DNA of 7,875 nt, from NCBI GenBank assembly GCA_937896665.1, contig CALBNS010000010.1, positions 1 to 7,875 on the forward strand. The letters run 5' to 3'. The stretch's first letter is position 1. Every line of letters starts with the position of its first letter. Made by a program: the position numbers and the translations under genes. Source of the DNA: an uncultured Clostridia bacterium (GTDB lineage: Bacteria; Bacillota; Clostridia; Lachnospirales; Lachnospiraceae). Shown here one piece after another: positions 6,136-7,875 of this stretch. A model generated the notes under the pieces. The model was not told the DNA's origin. It saw only the letters and a program-made list of their open reading frames with translations, and did no database searches.

Positions 6136-6973
6136 ATCTTTTTTCCTCTTTCTGATTTCTTTCTAAATATTTTTTATCAAATTTTTCCCAAACTCCCGCA
6201 TACAGGATATTCCTCAGAATCTCTGCGTCCTCTATACACGGGAGCTTTTCAAACTGACTCGTACATTCTGCCAGCACAAATGTTAGCATTTCCCTGCACT
6301 TTTCATCCAAATCCGGTTTCCCACATATCGCACGAAGTGCATTATAACTTCCATTTTCAAGATCTTTCTCAAGGTCATCATACGCGTCTAGAATATAAAT
6401 ATATTTTCCAAGATAAAATCCCATCCTGCGCAGTGTCTTCTCCCACACATCATTTCGATAGGCAAATAATTCACTCATTAATTTTCCAAAATATCTGGCT
6501 GCGAGGTCAATATTCCTCTCACCTGTCTGTTCACAACGCTGTAATAATTGGAGACACTTGCGAATCACCCGACACTTTTGCGGATATTTGTCCTGCAATT
6601 TCACATATGCCTTACGCAGCGCATGAACCCCCACAAGCCCAGTTTTGCTCTGCTCATCCTGCCAGTCATCCACAAAATGCAGGTATGTCAGTACAATATT
6701 CATATCTGCCGCATACTCCGTAAATTCATTATACAGCATCTTCTGCTTCTTCAGTGGGTGAATGAGACACCTTTTTTCTTCTAATTCCGTCTCCTGCTCA
6801 TACAGCGAGGTTAACAGAATTACTAAAAATGTCATATCGTATGTCAATGTCAACTGTCCTGTAAAACCATACGTTTCTTTTAACACTCTACAAAGTCCAC
6901 AATAATATGCCTTATATTTGTAAAAGTCCTTCATCTTTAATTCTGGCTTATATGCCGTCACATAACCAAACAT
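6116..6973 (-). CDS. DUF5685 family protein, function unknown
   Basis: I recognise the N-terminus MFGYVTAYKPELK and the YYCGLC motif as DUF5685. The 285-residue protein appears almost wholly helical, without signal peptide or clear membrane helices. Visible motifs: YYCGLC at 23-28 (C25, C28), a CLIHP at 69-73, an Asp-rich VDDWQDE at about 101-107, and DAYDDLEKDLENGSYN at about 196-211. Conserved Cys/His plus two Asp-rich helices suggest metal binding; the Asp motifs recall the DDxxD motifs of class I isoprenoid synthases, though this is inference only. The open frame extends to a GTG at 6979, but that overlaps the ribosome binding site; GAGGAG five bases before the ATG at 6973 fixes the start. 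It is the first gene of a cluster overlapping the J-domain gene by 20 bases. Confidence 0.92.
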   Translation of the reverse strand: MFGYVTAYKPELKMKDFYKYKAYYCGLCRVLKETYGFTGQLTLTYDMTFLVILLTSLYEQETELEEKRCLIHPLKKQKMLYNEFTEYAADMNIVLTYLHFVDDWQDEQSKTGLVGVHALRKAYVKLQDKYPQKCRVIRKCLQLLQRCEQTGERNIDLAARYFGKLMSELFAYRNDVWEKTLRRMGFYLGKYIYILDAYDDLEKDLENGSYNALRAICGKPDLDEKCREMLTFVLAECTSQFEKLPCIEDAEILRNILYAGVWEKFDKKYLERNQKEEKRYDSKSI

Positions 6974-7013
6974 ACGCACTCCTCATCTATTTCTGCTGTC
7001 ACACTTGTATTTT

Positions 7014-7022
7014 AGTATACCA
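7014..7022 (-). promoter_or_regulatory. Probable extended -10 promoter of the DUF5685 cluster
   Basis: Minus-strand TGGTATACT (extended -10, TGnTATACT) lies about 40 bases before the DUF5685 ATG and downstream of the DUF4234 gene terminator, the right place for the cluster's promoter. No recognisable -35 is found at the standard spacing, which extended -10 promoters can tolerate. Confidence 0.55.
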
Positions 7023-7072
7023 CATTTGCTTCTTATTGAGGAAAAAAACACAAAATCTTAATAGAACATTAA

Positions 7073-7112
7073 TAAAAAAGGTTATTATAACCATTCCAGT
7101 TATAATAACCTT
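7073..7112 (-). terminator. Intrinsic terminator after the zinc-ribbon/DUF4234 gene
   Basis: A perfect 14-bp stem (7078-7091 with 7099-7112, arm AAGGTTATTATAAC) with a 7-base loop is followed on the minus strand by an uninterrupted run of Ts down to 7074. It begins 12 bases after the stop codon at 7125. The T-tract is present only on the minus side, so it is unidirectional. Confidence 0.93.
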
Positions 7113-7124
7113 CTAATTCACATA

Positions 7125-7637
7125 TTAAACCGCTTTATTAATAGTGTCCTGCATTAAGCAATATGCCACGATACCCAGACCAAAAATTCCAAGAATCAAA
7201 TAAACAATACCAGAACTCGAATTGCTTCCTTTAATTCTGTCACATCTTTCGCCCATCTTGAATAACCAGTACAAGCTATAGATGCCACATGTTACAAGCG
7301 TCAATACAAATACCATAGCACCTGAAGTTGCTCCGGGCTCACCTGCAAGCTGATTCACTTCGTCATTCAGCTTAATCATCCAGTAAATCGAATAGATACC
7401 ACATGTTACAATTGAAAGAATAATTGCTATTCCAATATTTCTTGGTACAATTCCATTGCCGTTTCCAATCGGAGCGTTATAATTCACATTATACGTGTTA
7501 TTCGTTGTATATGTATACTGTACATTATCAGATGAAGCTCCTTGCGTAGGATTGCCTCCTTCTAATTGTGCACCACATTTCGAACAGAACTTTACATGTT
7601 CTTCGCACACCGCTCCACAATTCGGACAATATTTCAT
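7125..7637 (-). CDS. Zinc-ribbon plus DUF4234 membrane protein
   Basis: A 170-residue protein with an N-terminal zinc ribbon (YCPNCG at 3-8, FCSKCG at 17-22; ligands C4, C7, C18, C21), a Thr/Asn/Tyr-rich flexible linker (about 30-62) and a DUF4234-type membrane domain with three hydrophobic helices (about 68-88, 106-126, 143-163). The first two helices are near repeats: residues 72-97 (IILSIVTCGIYSIYWMIKL) and 110-135 (FVLTLVTCGIYSLYWLFKM). The zinc ribbon is expected on the cytoplasmic side. Function is not known to me; similar zinc-ribbon membrane proteins are common in Clostridia. The ATG at 7637 has AGGAGG seven bases upstream. It is transcribed alone, with a strong promoter and a strong terminator. 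Confidence 0.93.
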   Translation of the reverse strand: MKYCPNCGAVCEEHVKFCSKCGAQLEGGNPTQGASSDNVQYTYTTNNTYNVNYNAPIGNGNGIVPRNIGIAIILSIVTCGIYSIYWMIKLNDEVNQLAGEPGATSGAMVFVLTLVTCGIYSLYWLFKMGERCDRIKGSNSSSGIVYLILGIFGLGIVAYCLMQDTINKAV

Positions 7638-7676
7638 GTCTCTCCCTCCTCACTTTTATTTCTTAGAGCATTCCAT

Positions 7677-7740
7677 TTGACGAATACGAAATACTCAGAA
7701 TTATGGACATAATTATACATATTGTTACTAAATTCGTCAA
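7677..7740. repeat. 9-bp inverted repeat bracketing the DUF4234 promoter
   Basis: TTGACGAAT at 7677-7685 and its exact reverse complement ATTCGTCAA at 7732-7740 are separated by 46 bases. The distal arm contains the -35 hexamer; the proximal arm lies in the leader, about 25-30 bases after the expected transcription start. The distal arm is not transcribed, so any function would be at DNA level, for example two operator sites bound by one regulator. Confidence 0.6.
7712..7740 (-). promoter_or_regulatory. Sigma-A promoter of the zinc-ribbon/DUF4234 gene
   Basis: Minus-strand TTGACG (7735-7740, one mismatch) and a perfect TATAAT (7712-7717) are 17 bases apart. The predicted transcript has a leader of about 65-70 bases before the ATG at 7637. 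Confidence 0.85.
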
Positions 7741-7763
7741 GTTACAAAAGATTACTTTCCTAG

Positions 7764-7800
7764 AATAAAAAAAGCACCAGAACCTCCAAATCCTAGTGCT
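7764..7800 (-). terminator. Intrinsic terminator after tRNA-Lys
   Basis: A stem of about 10 bp with two G-U pairs (7773-7782 with 7791-7800, outer AGCAC/GTGCT) and an 8-base loop is followed on the minus strand by TTTTTTTATT. It starts just three bases after the tRNA discriminator base, so this tRNA is the last gene of its transcript. Confidence 0.85.
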
Positions 7801-7802
7801 CA

Positions 7803-7875
7803 TGCGCGATCAGGGGTTCGAACCCTGGACACCCTGATTAAGAGTCAGGTGCTCTACCAACTGAGCTAATCGCGC
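7803..7875 (-). tRNA. tRNA-Lys (anticodon CTT)
   Basis: Read on the minus strand, all parts of a 73-base cloverleaf are present: acceptor stem GCGCGAT/ATCGCGC, D arm GCTC-AGTTGGTA-GAGC, anticodon stem CCTGA/TCAGG with loop CTCTTAA (anticodon CTT, reading AAG), variable loop GTGTC, and T arm CAGGG-TTCGAAC-CCCTG. The discriminator is A at 7803. CCA is not encoded and must be added by the nucleotidyltransferase. The gene ends exactly at the window edge, so its promoter and any upstream tRNA neighbours are outside. Confidence 0.97.

Noticed and set aside
6040..6723. 227-codon open frame on the plus strand
   Set aside because: It is antisense to the DUF5685 and J-domain genes, without ribosome binding site or protein-like pattern.

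Overview
The window looks like a chromosomal segment of a low- to mid-GC Clostridia, most likely Lachnospiraceae. Evidence: a large Bacillus/Clostridium-type SRP RNA directly downstream of tadA, proteins of the DUF6128 and DUF5685 families that I associate with Lachnospiraceae, strong purine-rich ribosome binding sites, and consensus sigma-A promoters. Every supported gene is on the minus strand, so the biological order runs from the high coordinates to the low ones. No phage, IS, CRISPR or plasmid features are visible, and no gene-free stretch exceeds about 160 bases.

In transcription order: (a) a complete tRNA-Lys(CTT) gene at the right edge, followed by its own terminator; (b) a monocistronic zinc-ribbon plus DUF4234 membrane protein with a near-perfect promoter inside a 9-bp inverted repeat, closed by a 14-bp terminator; (c) a tightly overlapping three-gene cluster: a DUF5685 protein, a J-domain/TPR-like protein with a cysteine-rich tail, and a six-helix membrane protein; (d) after a 122-base gap, an apparent operon of a membrane-anchored M15/VanY-type D,D-carboxypeptidase, an HTH protein with an acidic repeat linker, and the dNTP triphosphohydrolase Dgt, closed by a terminator; (e) a DUF6128 protein of unknown function; (f) tadA, whose promoter lies in the 3' end of the DUF6128 gene; (g) the SRP RNA gene ffs, whose promoter starts just after the tadA stop codon and whose 3' end runs off the window.

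The window mixes housekeeping translation and secretion functions (tRNA-Lys, TadA, SRP RNA), nucleotide-pool control (Dgt) and peptidoglycan trimming with several uncharacterised lineage-specific proteins. The best candidate for an undescribed functional unit is cluster (c): the translational overlaps imply a stoichiometric set made of a Cys/Asp-motif helical protein, a dedicated J-domain protein and an integral membrane protein. Its function cannot be read from the sequence. Several start codons were chosen by ribosome-binding-site position and are shorter than the longest open frames (DUF6128, dgt, DUF5685 and the membrane protein).
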